Source of the DNA: Halanaerobium congolense
GTDB lineage: Bacteria; Bacillota; Halanaerobiia; Halanaerobiales; Halanaerobiaceae
Length of the DNA: 63,675 nt
Direction: 5' to 3'
Assembly: GCF_004366375.1 (NCBI RefSeq)
Contig: NZ_SOEF01000016.1
Location: 1-63,675 of the forward strand
The position numbers and the translations under genes were made by a program. Below the pieces are notes generated by a model, which was not told where the DNA came from, ran no database searches, and saw only the letters and a program-made list of their open reading frames with translations. Shown piece by piece: positions 41,613-50,192 of this stretch; the first letter of the stretch is position 1, and each line of letters begins with the position of its first letter.

Positions 41613-42587
41613 TTATTTATCTAATAAGTGACAGGCAGCAAAATGTCCATCTCCATACTCTTTAAACTCAGGTTCTTTTACAGAACAGGGTTCAAAAGCT
41701 TTTGGACAGCGGGGATGGAATCTACAGCCTGAAGGTGGATCTACCGGTGATGGTACATCTCCTTCTAAGACAATTCTATTCTTTTTCTTTTTAGGATCAG
41801 CCTCTGGAATTGCAGATAATAAAGACTGAGTATATGGGTGTTTAGGATTACTATATAACTCGTGCTTATCAGTTAATTCTACTATCTTACCTAAATACAT
41901 AACTGCAACCCGGTCACTTATGTGCTTAACTACACTTAAATCATGAGCGATAAAAAGGTAAGTTAAACCATACTCTTTCTGTAAATCCTGAAGTAGGTTT
42001 ACAACCTGTGCCTGGACTGAAACATCAAGAGCAGACACTGGCTCATCAGCTATAATTAACTTTGGATCTACTGCCAATGCTCTTGCTACACCAATACGCT
42101 GACGCTGTCCACCACTGAATTCATGTGGATAACGATGCATATATTCTGCACCAAGTCCTACATTTTCAAGTATTTCTCTTACTTTTTCATTACGCTCTTT
42201 TTTATTTTTAGCTAATTTATGAATATCAAGAGGCTCTCCAACAATATCAGCAACTGTCATCCTTGGATTTAGAGAAGCATAGGGATCCTGAAAAATAATC
42301 TGCATATCACGTCGTATTGCCCGCATTGCTTTTTTGTCGAGATCCATTACACTTTTTCCTTCAAATATTACTTCCCCAGCTGTTGCTTCTAAAAGTCTTA
42401 ATATTGTTCTACCAGTTGTTGATTTACCACAACCAGATTCACCTACCAGACCCAGGGTTTCTCCTTCTTTTACTGCAAAAGAAATATCATCAACAGCTTT
42501 TACATGAGCAACAGTCTTTTTGAATATTCCAGCTTTAACCGGAAAATATTTTTTTAGATTCTTAACTTCGAGTAAATTTTCAGCCAT
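41613..42587 (-). CDS. oppF: oligopeptide ABC transporter ATPase OppF
   Basis: A 324-residue ABC ATPase. Walker A is [15 protein letters not shown] (about 49-63), the signature is [15 protein letters not shown], and Walker B is [14 protein letters not shown]. The C-terminal oligo_HPY zone ([26 protein letters not shown]) carries the cysteine cluster known to bind Fe-S in Opp/Dpp ATPases. The start codon overlaps the oppD stop (TAATG). It pairs with OppD to drive peptide uptake. Confidence 0.95.
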   Translation of the reverse strand: MAENLLEVKNLKKYFPVKAGIFKKTVAHVKAVDDISFAVKEGETLGLVGESGCGKSTTGRTILRLLEATAGEVIFEGKSVMDLDKKAMRAIRRDMQIIFQDPYASLNPRMTVADIVGEPLDIHKLAKNKKERNEKVREILENVGLGAEYMHRYPHEFSGGQRQRIGVARALAVDPKLIIADEPVSALDVSVQAQVVNLLQDLQKEYGLTYLFIAHDLSVVKHISDRVAVMYLGKIVELTDKHELYSNPKHPYTQSLLSAIPEADPKKKKNRIVLEGDVPSPVDPPSGCRFHPRCPKAFEPCSVKEPEFKEYGDGHFAACHLLDK

Positions 42588-43627
42588 TATTTCTGAACAC
42601 CTCGATCCTCATAGATTCTTTCGCCACGTTTTTTAATCTCTTCTAAATCTTTATATCTCCAACAGCGAACCTTATGTCCTGCTGCAGCTTCTTCTAAAGG
42701 TGGTTCTTCATCATAACATTTACCTTCAGCTAACGGACAGCGGGTATTAAATTTACAGCCTTTTGGAAAATTAAGTGGAGAAGGTACACTACCAGGAATA
42801 GCTTCTAAACGATCAACATCTTTATCTAATTTGGGGATTGAATTCATTAATCCCCAAGTATATGGATGTTTAGGATCATCAAATAATGTATCAACATCTG
42901 TGTATTCCACTACCTTACCTGCATACATTACTGCTACCCGATCAGATACTTCAGCAATTACTCCCAAATCGTGAGTAATCATCATAATTGACATACCATA
43001 ACTTTCTTTTAATGAATTCATTAATTCTAAAATTTGAGCCTGAATAGTTACATCAAGTGCTGTTGTCGGCTCATCAGCAATTAGAAGCTTGGGATCACAA
43101 CTTAAAGCCATTGCAATCATTACACGCTGTCTCATACCACCAGATAATTGATGAGGGTATTCGTCTACACGCTGTTCTGGCAGTGGAATACCTACTTTTT
43201 TCAGCATATCTATTGCCTGTTTTCTAGCTTCTTTTCTATTTACATCTTTATGCAGCATAATTGCTTCAATAATTTGATCTCCAACAGTATAAACTGGATT
43301 TAGAGAAGTCATTGGCTCCTGAAAAATCATGGAAATATCATTTCCACGAATTTTACGCATTTCTTTCTCAGAAATTTTTGTTAAATCTTTTCCTTGAAAA
43401 TTAATTTCACCAGCCTCAATTCGGCCTGGAGGAGATTCTACTAATCTCATAATTGACAAAGAAGTAACACTTTTACCACAGCCAGACTCACCTACAATAC
43501 CCAAAGTCTCACCAGGATAAATTTCATAATCCACTCCATCTACAGCTTTTACTATTCCTTCTTCGGTATAAAAATATGTTTTTAAATTTTTAACTTCTAC
43601 TAAAGCTTGTTTATTCAAGAAATTCAC
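42587..43627 (-). CDS. oppD: oligopeptide ABC transporter ATPase OppD
   Basis: A 346-residue ABC ATPase with Walker [16 protein letters not shown], signature [15 protein letters not shown] and Walker [15 protein letters not shown]. The C-terminal [26 protein letters not shown] carries the Cys cluster of the family. The listed start is GTG 43627. TTG 43618, 6 nt after AGGTG, is an equally good start. It is 31 bp downstream of oppC. Confidence 0.95.
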   Translation of the reverse strand: MNFLNKQALVEVKNLKTYFYTEEGIVKAVDGVDYEIYPGETLGIVGESGCGKSVTSLSIMRLVESPPGRIEAGEINFQGKDLTKISEKEMRKIRGNDISMIFQEPMTSLNPVYTVGDQIIEAIMLHKDVNRKEARKQAIDMLKKVGIPLPEQRVDEYPHQLSGGMRQRVMIAMALSCDPKLLIADEPTTALDVTIQAQILELMNSLKESYGMSIMMITHDLGVIAEVSDRVAVMYAGKVVEYTDVDTLFDDPKHPYTWGLMNSIPKLDKDVDRLEAIPGSVPSPLNFPKGCKFNTRCPLAEGKCYDEEPPLEEAAAGHKVRCWRYKDLEEIKKRGERIYEDRGVQK

Positions 43628-43658
43628 CTACCTTTTTGTTGTCTAAAAAATAACCATC

Positions 43659-44534
43659 TTAGTTAAGTTTCGGATCTAAAATATCACGGAAAGCGTCACC
43701 AATTAAATTCCATGATAAACAGAATAATGTAATTGCAACACCAGGAATAATAAGAGTATACCAGTAATTTAATGGGTTGCCTTCAACACCCAAGATCCAA
43801 TTACGAGCAAAGGAAATCATCTGCCCCCAATCAGCATAACCTTCCGGTGTACCTACACCTAAAAAACTAAGAGTAGATGCTGTAATAACCATCGATCCCA
43901 TTCTCATTGAAGCTTGAATAACCACCGGGAAAATAGTATTTAAAATTATATGTCTAAAAATAATTCTAAAATCATTAGCACCTAAGGCAAGTGCTGCCTG
44001 TACAAATTCATCTTCTTTGACCGATAAAACCTGTGAACGCATTAGTCTGGCAGTACTCATCCAGCTAAAGGTAATTAAGGCGATCATAACATTAGTCAAG
44101 CCCTGACCTAAAATTGTCACCAAAACAATAGTTGCTATTATAAAAGGAATTGACATAAAAATATCAGTAATCCGCATTAATATTTCATCAATCCAGCCCC
44201 CATAATAAGCGGCTATGGTTCCTAAAACTATTCCAATCGAAGTACTAATTCCAACAACAATTAATCCTATTCTAAAAGCAGTTCTCGTTCCCCACACAAT
44301 CCCATAAAAAATATCATACTGACCTTCAGTAGTTCCAAAAATATATTCATCGCTTGGTGGTTGGGGTTCAATAGACCAACCAGCTCTTGGAATTAAATAC
44401 GGATCATCTGGATCTCTAGGCGGTGCTATCCAGGGTGCAAAAACTGCAACTATAATAAAAAATAAAATTATTAAAATACCAAGTAATGATATTTTATTCT
44501 GTAACAACCTTTTAACAACTTCTTGCCATTCCAC
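43659..44534 (-). CDS. oppC: oligopeptide ABC transporter permease OppC
   Basis: A 291-residue permease with six predicted helices and the EAA loop VQAALALGANDFRIIFRHIILNTIFPVVIQ. I prefer GTG 44534 (VEWQEVVKRLL) because GGAG lies 10 nt upstream. A TTG frame extends to 44567 and would overlap oppB by 26 bp without a ribosome site. The N-terminal helix QNKISLLGILIILFFIIVAVFAPWIAP is the standard OppC start. Confidence 0.92.
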   Translation of the reverse strand: MEWQEVVKRLLQNKISLLGILIILFFIIVAVFAPWIAPPRDPDDPYLIPRAGWSIEPQPPSDEYIFGTTEGQYDIFYGIVWGTRTAFRIGLIVVGISTSIGIVLGTIAAYYGGWIDEILMRITDIFMSIPFIIATIVLVTILGQGLTNVMIALITFSWMSTARLMRSQVLSVKEDEFVQAALALGANDFRIIFRHIILNTIFPVVIQASMRMGSMVITASTLSFLGVGTPEGYADWGQMISFARNWILGVEGNPLNYWYTLIIPGVAITLFCLSWNLIGDAFRDILDPKLN

Positions 44535-44541
44535 TAAACCA

Positions 44542-45576
44542 TCACTCCAATCTAATTCTTGGGTCAATTACAGCATATGATACATCCACAAATAGGTTAA
44601 TTAATATTAGAAGGAAACCAAAATATAAAGCTCCACCCAATACACCTGGATAATCAAGCTGCTGTGCTGCATTTGCCATAAACTGTCCTAATCCTCTTAT
44701 ATTAAAAATACTTTCTACGATAACAAGTCCACCTGCTAACCCTAATACCATCTGCCCGGCAACTGTGACTACCGGTATTAAAGCATTACGAACTGCATGT
44801 TTGTAAACTACAATATTATCTGCAAGCCCTTTAGCTCTAGCAGTACGAATATAATCTTTTTTTAATGTCTCCAACATATTCGAACGTGTTATTCTTAATA
44901 TAAAAGCCCACCATAGTATCGATATAGTTATTACCGGAGCAATTAAATGCCTAATAGCATCTAAAACAATAGAAAAATTAAAGTTTAAAATTCCATCAAG
45001 AATATACATGCCTGTATAACTAACAAAATCTGCTGAGCGAACTATCTCTGTAGCCCAGTTTGATAATCTTCCTGGAGGCAGCCAGCCTAAAACACCATAG
45101 AAAATCATCAAAACAATTAATCCAAAAACAAATGATGGAAATGACCATCCAATTACTGCAAAAATCCTAATCGTATGGTCTAAGGCTTTGTTATGATGAA
45201 CCGCCGAAAGCACCCCTAATATTATACCACCAAATATTACTGGAACTAAAGATAATAATGCCAGTTCTAAAGTGGCAGGAAATCTATCAGCTATAGCTTT
45301 TGTAACAGGAGCGCCGGCCGATTCTGACCAGCCGAAATCACCTTTTAACACACCACCAATCCAGCGTCCATATTGTTCATACCAGGGATCGTTTAATCCA
45401 TATTTAGATACTAATTGATCGATATCTTCAGCTCCCTTTAACTGGGCTGGGTCATTGATATAAGTACTAAGTCTTTGATAAGGTCCTAACATCATAATCA
45501 TAGAAAAAATTAACATACTTACTCCAAAGAGGATTATCGGTAATATAAGTAAGCGTCTTGCAATGTAAGCTATCAT
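44542..45576 (-). CDS. oppB: oligopeptide ABC transporter permease OppB
   Basis: A 344-residue permease beginning MIAYIARRLLILPIILFGVSMLIFSMIMM, the standard OppB/DppB entry helix. The EAA loop is YIRTARAKGLADNIVVYKHAVRNALIPVVT. It is somewhat longer than E. coli OppB (306) because of an extra segment at about 160-210. It is the first transporter gene after oppA, separated by 105 bp that hold a strong hairpin. Confidence 0.93.
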   Translation of the reverse strand: MIAYIARRLLILPIILFGVSMLIFSMIMMLGPYQRLSTYINDPAQLKGAEDIDQLVSKYGLNDPWYEQYGRWIGGVLKGDFGWSESAGAPVTKAIADRFPATLELALLSLVPVIFGGIILGVLSAVHHNKALDHTIRIFAVIGWSFPSFVFGLIVLMIFYGVLGWLPPGRLSNWATEIVRSADFVSYTGMYILDGILNFNFSIVLDAIRHLIAPVITISILWWAFILRITRSNMLETLKKDYIRTARAKGLADNIVVYKHAVRNALIPVVTVAGQMVLGLAGGLVIVESIFNIRGLGQFMANAAQQLDYPGVLGGALYFGFLLILINLFVDVSYAVIDPRIRLE

Positions 45577-45621
45577 CCTCTATATTCATCCTTTCCAACT
45601 TTTAATTATCTAAACAATAAT

Positions 45622-45651
45622 ATATCTGGGGGTAAATATCCCCCCAGATAT
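45622..45651 (-). promoter_or_regulatory. strong hairpin between oppA and oppB
   Basis: ATATCTGGGGG (45622-45632) pairs with CCCCCAGATAT (45641-45651). It lies 31 bp past the oppA stop, and no U run follows on the minus strand. Such hairpins typically protect binding-protein mRNA and let only some polymerases go on, giving more OppA than OppBCDF. Confidence 0.7.
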
Positions 45652-45681
45652 TTATTGAAAATATTTTTTATTAAATATATT

Positions 45682-47493
45682 CTACTTATCTAATGAATAG
45701 AAGTACTGACCTGGATCTCTAATTGGATCATAATACCATCCTTCAACCCAGTCTCTCATAACAACCTGAGCTGTTGGCTGATACAGGTAGAAATCAGTTG
45801 CATTTTCATAAGATATTTGCTGAATTTCACGATAAATTTCTTCACGTGCTTCAGGATCAGTTAGAGAAATTGCTTCTTCAATTAAAGGATCAATATTCTC
45901 TTTTGCAAATTCTGCATAATCTTCCCCTTTAAATCCACCATAAGTTCCTGTGCTGCTTACAAATGGAACTACAAAGTTGTGTGGATCAGCGTAATCAGCA
46001 CCCCAGGCAATAAACCCTAGTGTGAATTTTTGTGCAATTAGCTTATCAAGATAAGATGCCCACTGAATTCCACGAACATTAATGTTAAACTTAGGATTAA
46101 TTCTTTCAACATAGTACTTAAGCATGTCAGCAGCACTCTTACGAACATCGTTACCAGAGTTATAAAGAATTGTTATTTCAAAACCTTTTTCCCATAACTC
46201 ACCATTAAATGCCTGCTTGAAGTGCTCTTCTGCTTTATCTAAGTTTAATTCATAAGTTGGAGAGTCTTCATCATATCCTAACAGCGGTTCTGGAATTGGA
46301 CCTCTACCCTGCTGGCCATCTCCCTCTAACACATCATTAACAAATGCTTCATAATTCATGGAATATAAGAAGCCTTTTCTAACATCTATGTCACTAAAAA
46401 AGTTAGATGGCACACCATTTCCGTCAAGTTTACCACTATGAACATCTGGGTTACCTTCAGTAACTATATTATAGTTCATTAACCCAGCACCCATGTAAAT
46501 ATTAGGTAAACCAGTTATAACTTCTACTCCGTTCATGTTTTCGATCTGACTCATATACTGCTTATCTACATAAACAATATCAGCATCTCCACGCTGAAGC
46601 ATTAGTTTTCTAGTTGACCATTCATCAATCATTTTAATAATTACTTTTTTGATTGAAGCTGGTTCACGCCAATAATTTTCATGTCTATCTAATACTATTT
46701 CTTCACCATTAACCCACTCTACAAATTTATAAGGACCGGTGCCATTCATAGCTCCAAATAATGGATCTTCTTCTTTAGTTGGGTTAGTATATTCAGCTAT
46801 TGTTTCAGGCTGACCATCCCAATCTCCCTGCTCAATTGTCCATTCTTTATCAACAATTGCTCCCAGACCATTACCCTGAGCTATGATACTTAAAAAAGGT
46901 GGAAATGGTTGAGGCAGATGGAAAATTACACTATTTCCATTAATTTCAATAGCTTTTTCTAAATATGCATATACTTCAGCAGATTCCTCTGCAGTTAAGT
47001 CTTTAGCATTTTTTTCTTCTTCTAAAACTTCAAAAATAACGTCCGATAAAGAACTTTTTTGGAATAATGGTTCATAAATCATCCAAACTGGCCCACCATC
47101 ACGATCCTGAATTAGAGCTCTTAAAAAGCTATATTTAACATCTTCTGGAGTCAATTTATTACCATTATGAAATACTACATCATTTCTAATTGGGAATTCA
47201 TAGGTAGTGTTATTATCCCTAATTAATCCATTTTCTACAGTTGGAACCTCTGTAGCAAGATGTGGTAGAAATGTTGTTATATCACCTTGATCAAATTTAA
47301 TTAAATTTTCATACACATTATCAATAATCTCTGCACTTGCAGAATCATATTGAAAGTGAGGATCAAGACTATCAATTGTCCCCATATTAACTTCTACAAA
47401 AGTACCAGGATTTTTAACTTCCTGAGCTCCTGCCATTGACGTCATTGTTATAAATAAAAATACAGTTAAGATAACTATTAATCTTTTTTGCAT
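45682..47493 (-). CDS. oppA: oligopeptide ABC transporter substrate-binding protein OppA
   Basis: A 603-residue exported family 5 binding protein with a signal peptide (about 1-23, ending AGA). Typical parts are NMGTIDSLDPHFQYDSASAEIIDNVYENL, LTPEDVKYSFLRAL, GTGPYKFVEWVNGEEIVLDRHENYWR and DIRKGFLYSMNYEAFVNDVL (in the source DVRKGF). It delivers peptides to OppBCDF. It is first in the operon behind a good promoter. The length is at the long end of the family. Confidence 0.93.
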   Translation of the reverse strand: MQKRLIVILTVFLFITMTSMAGAQEVKNPGTFVEVNMGTIDSLDPHFQYDSASAEIIDNVYENLIKFDQGDITTFLPHLATEVPTVENGLIRDNNTTYEFPIRNDVVFHNGNKLTPEDVKYSFLRALIQDRDGGPVWMIYEPLFQKSSLSDVIFEVLEEEKNAKDLTAEESAEVYAYLEKAIEINGNSVIFHLPQPFPPFLSIIAQGNGLGAIVDKEWTIEQGDWDGQPETIAEYTNPTKEEDPLFGAMNGTGPYKFVEWVNGEEIVLDRHENYWREPASIKKVIIKMIDEWSTRKLMLQRGDADIVYVDKQYMSQIENMNGVEVITGLPNIYMGAGLMNYNIVTEGNPDVHSGKLDGNGVPSNFFSDIDVRKGFLYSMNYEAFVNDVLEGDGQQGRGPIPEPLLGYDEDSPTYELNLDKAEEHFKQAFNGELWEKGFEITILYNSGNDVRKSAADMLKYYVERINPKFNINVRGIQWASYLDKLIAQKFTLGFIAWGADYADPHNFVVPFVSSTGTYGGFKGEDYAEFAKENIDPLIEEAISLTDPEAREEIYREIQQISYENATDFYLYQPTAQVVMRDWVEGWYYDPIRDPGQYFYSLDK

Positions 47494-47647
47494 ACTTGAA
47501 ATTTCCTCCTAAATAATTGTTTAAAACAAAAAAAGTTAATCCCTAATCAATTCTTTATCTTATCCCTCCTTCTAGAAAATATGAATTTAGATAAGAATCC
47601 AAATTTCATAATAAGATTCTTTTGCTATTAAATTTTCACTAACTTAA

Positions 47648-47676
47648 ATTATATAATTATTTAATGAAAAAATCAA
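47648..47676 (-). promoter_or_regulatory. oppA promoter
   Basis: On the minus strand TTGATT (47671-47676) and TATAAT (47648-47653) are 17 bp apart. The leader would be about 148 nt. It contains AAGGAGGG near 47568-47575, a second ribosome-site-like word without a following ORF. Confidence 0.7.
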
Positions 47677-47737
47677 ATTTGGCAGGTTTAAGATCCTTTA
47701 TCTTAATGTTAAATAAATTTTTTCTAATATAGAAATT

Positions 47738-48343
47738 CTAATCAGCCAATCTAAATAACGATAAGTTTATCGCTGGATAATTATAAAATTCAGGTTTATT
47801 TTCTTTATAATACTTTTTAGTTGAAATTACTCTCCTCACAAAATTATCTGTTTCTGCAAAAGGTAATTTTTCATTAATATTTCCCTGCCAGCCGTTATTA
47901 ACCCAGATTCTAACATTATTTTCACCTGCATTATAGGCTGCAATTGTCTTAATCAAATCTCGATCAAACTTCTCATATAAATAAGAAAAATACCAGCAGC
48001 CAAATTTAATATTAATTTCAGGTTCATTCAAATCTGTTAATTGAAAATCATCATATCCAAGTTCTTCTGCTATCCAAATTGCTGTAGATGGCATTAACTG
48101 CATCAAACCAACTGCCCCTTTGGGAGATTGAGAATATTTATTAAATCTACTTTCCACATAAATTAAAGCTGCAAGCAGTTCTTCCTCAATCGCAAATTTC
48201 TCAGCATATTTTTGAATTTCTGCTTGATATTTTATTTCTTCAAAGTTTCGTCTAATTGTCCACAAATCAAAATCACCCACAGCAAAAACAAATACAACTA
48301 TTAAAACTAAAACTATTATTTTCCTTGAATATTCTTTGAACAA
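47738..48343 (-). CDS. SLT-type lytic transglycosylase
   Basis: A 201-residue membrane-anchored lytic transglycosylase that cleaves the glycan strand of peptidoglycan with formation of 1,6-anhydromuramate. One N-terminal helix (about 9-25) anchors it. The SLT domain shows catalytic Glu in LLAALIYVESRFN, then SPKGAVGLMQLMPSTA and IKTIAAYNAGENNVRIWV. It starts at TTG behind GGGGGGAG. In many Firmicutes such a gene follows coaE, as here. Confidence 0.9.
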   Translation of the reverse strand: MFKEYSRKIIVLVLIVVFVFAVGDFDLWTIRRNFEEIKYQAEIQKYAEKFAIEEELLAALIYVESRFNKYSQSPKGAVGLMQLMPSTAIWIAEELGYDDFQLTDLNEPEINIKFGCWYFSYLYEKFDRDLIKTIAAYNAGENNVRIWVNNGWQGNINEKLPFAETDNFVRRVISTKKYYKENKPEFYNYPAINLSLFRLAD

Positions 48344-48359
48344 CTTGACTCCCCCCTGG

Positions 48360-49340
48360 CTAAGCTCTATTTTTTTCTGCGAGGGAGTGAATAATCATTT
48401 CTGCAGTTGTTAAATTTGTTGCTAAAGGAATTTCATGAACATCACAGAGTCTTAAAAGAGCACTCACATCTGGCTCATGTGGCTGAGCAGTTAAAGGATC
48501 TCTTAGAAAAATAACACCATCTAATCTATTTTTAGCAATTTCTGCACCAATCATTTGGTCTCCACCAATTGGACCGGACACCATCCTCTCAACATCAAGA
48601 CCAGTTGCATCAATTAATCTCTGTCCGGTTGTGCCGGTTGCAATTAATCTCATATTTGCCAAAACTTCTCGGTGTCTTTTTGCAAATTTTATCATATCAT
48701 CTTTTTTTTCATCATGAGCTATCAGAGCAATTCTAATCAAGGTCTCATCTTCTCCCTTCAATACTTTTTCCCACTGCTGATCTAACTTTTTTGTTAATTC
48801 TTTAACCGTTGAATCATTTTCTATAACTACATCAGCTCTAGCTGACTTTCTTTTGATAGACATTTGAGATTCTATTCTATTTAAAGCTGCCTCACGGTTC
48901 AAACCATTTCTTTTCTTCAATCTTTTTATCTGAGTTGATTTTGAACTAGAAATCACCCAAACTTGATCACAAAAACGCTCTAAACCAGCTTCATATAAAA
49001 GTGGTGCCATAAAAATTACAATTTTATCATTTTTTAAATATTCATGAGCTTCTTCTTTCATTTCATAAATAATTAACGGATGAAGAAGAGATTCTAATTT
49101 TTTTCTTTTAGCAGAATCTGAAAAAACCATTTCTCCCAATTTCTCTCGATCAAGTTCTCCATTCGCTTTTAATATATCTTTTCCAAATTCCTTGACGATC
49201 AGCTGCCAACCTTTTTCCTCTTTTTTAGTAATTTTATGAGAAATTTGATCAGCATCAATAATTTCTGCACCTTTTTTTTCTAAATAATCTGCAGCTGTTG
49301 ATTTTCCGGTTGCAATCCCACCTGTTAAACCTATGATCAT
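48360..49340 (-). CDS. coaE: CoaE-MgsA fusion: dephospho-CoA kinase and methylglyoxal synthase
   Basis: A single 326-residue frame holds two complete enzymes. Residues 1-198 are dephospho-CoA kinase, the last step of CoA synthesis: P-loop [12 protein letters not shown] at 4-15, DADQISH at 29-35, and HPLI at 87-90. Residues 203-322 are methylglyoxal synthase, which turns dihydroxyacetone phosphate into methylglyoxal and phosphate. Catalytic-site residues of E. coli MgsA have counterparts His209 and Asp210 (IAHD), Asp261 ([11 protein letters not shown]), His288 and Asp291 (QPHEPDV). The linker is short and charged. No frameshift separates the halves. It lies between mutM and the transglycosylase gene. 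Confidence 0.92.
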   Translation of the reverse strand: MIIGLTGGIATGKSTAADYLEKKGAEIIDADQISHKITKKEEKGWQLIVKEFGKDILKANGELDREKLGEMVFSDSAKRKKLESLLHPLIIYEMKEEAHEYLKNDKIVIFMAPLLYEAGLERFCDQVWVISSSKSTQIKRLKKRNGLNREAALNRIESQMSIKRKSARADVVIENDSTVKELTKKLDQQWEKVLKGEDETLIRIALIAHDEKKDDMIKFAKRHREVLANMRLIATGTTGQRLIDATGLDVERMVSGPIGGDQMIGAEIAKNRLDGVIFLRDPLTAQPHEPDVSALLRLCDVHEIPLATNLTTAEMIIHSLAEKNRA

Positions 49341-49361
49341 ATTATCCCCCCTTCTATGTCT

Positions 49362-50192
49362 TTATTTTTGACACTTAGGACAAAAATAAGTTGAACGTCC
49401 ACTGACTTTAATTTTATTAATTTTAGTCCCACATGAATAACATTCTTCTCCCTCTCGCTGATGAACCTTTAGTTCTTCTTGAAATGAGCCTTTTTCCCCA
49501 AATGCATTAACATAGTCACTAAAGCTTGTACCACCATAAATTATTCCTTTTTTTAAAATATGACGCATATTGTGGTATATTTTTTCTTTTTCATCTTCTG
49601 TCAAGGTATCCGCTGTTCTGTCAGGTCTAACTCCAGACAAAAATAGAATTTCATCTGCATAAATATTACCAATACCAGCTACAAAATGTTGATTTAAAAG
49701 CAGAGACTTCATTAAAGCCCTTCTATTTTTAAATAACTTTTTAAAATCGGTCAGAGTCAAATCCTCACTTAAAGGCTCAGGACCCAAATCTGAAAGTCCC
49801 CCCGCCTGTTCCGGATGATTTTTATCGATTAAATAAACTCGACCAAATTTACGGATGTTGTTAAACCTTATTTCTTGACCATCATTAAGGCTAAAAATAA
49901 CATGAGTATGTTTGTCTCTGAATTCTTCAACTTCTTTTACCAACAGTTTACCTGTCATCCTCAAATGAATAACCATATTTTTCTCGTTATTTAATTCAAT
50001 AATTATATATTTGCCACGGCGGTTAATTGCCTCAATTTTAGATCCGATTAAAGATTCTTTAAATTCATCAATATTATTTTCAGGATAAGCTATCATATTT
50101 TTTTCTCTGATCTCAACTGCTGTTACTCTTCTATCTTTAATTAAAGGCCTTAACCCCTTAACTACTGTTTCAACTTCTGGCAGCTCAGGCAT
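49362..50192 (-). CDS. mutM: formamidopyrimidine-DNA glycosylase
   Basis: A 276-residue Fpg/MutM that removes 8-oxoguanine and formamidopyrimidines and cuts the strand. The N-terminal PELPEVETV supplies catalytic Pro2 and Glu3, and RRGKYI provides the conserved Lys. The helix-two-turn-helix GIGNIYADEILF follows, and the zinc finger CYSCGTKI...YFCPKCQK closes the protein. The start overlaps the polA end by 8 bp, the common polA-mutM coupling. Confidence 0.96.
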   Translation of the reverse strand: MPELPEVETVVKGLRPLIKDRRVTAVEIREKNMIAYPENNIDEFKESLIGSKIEAINRRGKYIIIELNNEKNMVIHLRMTGKLLVKEVEEFRDKHTHVIFSLNDGQEIRFNNIRKFGRVYLIDKNHPEQAGGLSDLGPEPLSEDLTLTDFKKLFKNRRALMKSLLLNQHFVAGIGNIYADEILFLSGVRPDRTADTLTEDEKEKIYHNMRHILKKGIIYGGTSFSDYVNAFGEKGSFQEELKVHQREGEECYSCGTKINKIKVSGRSTYFCPKCQK

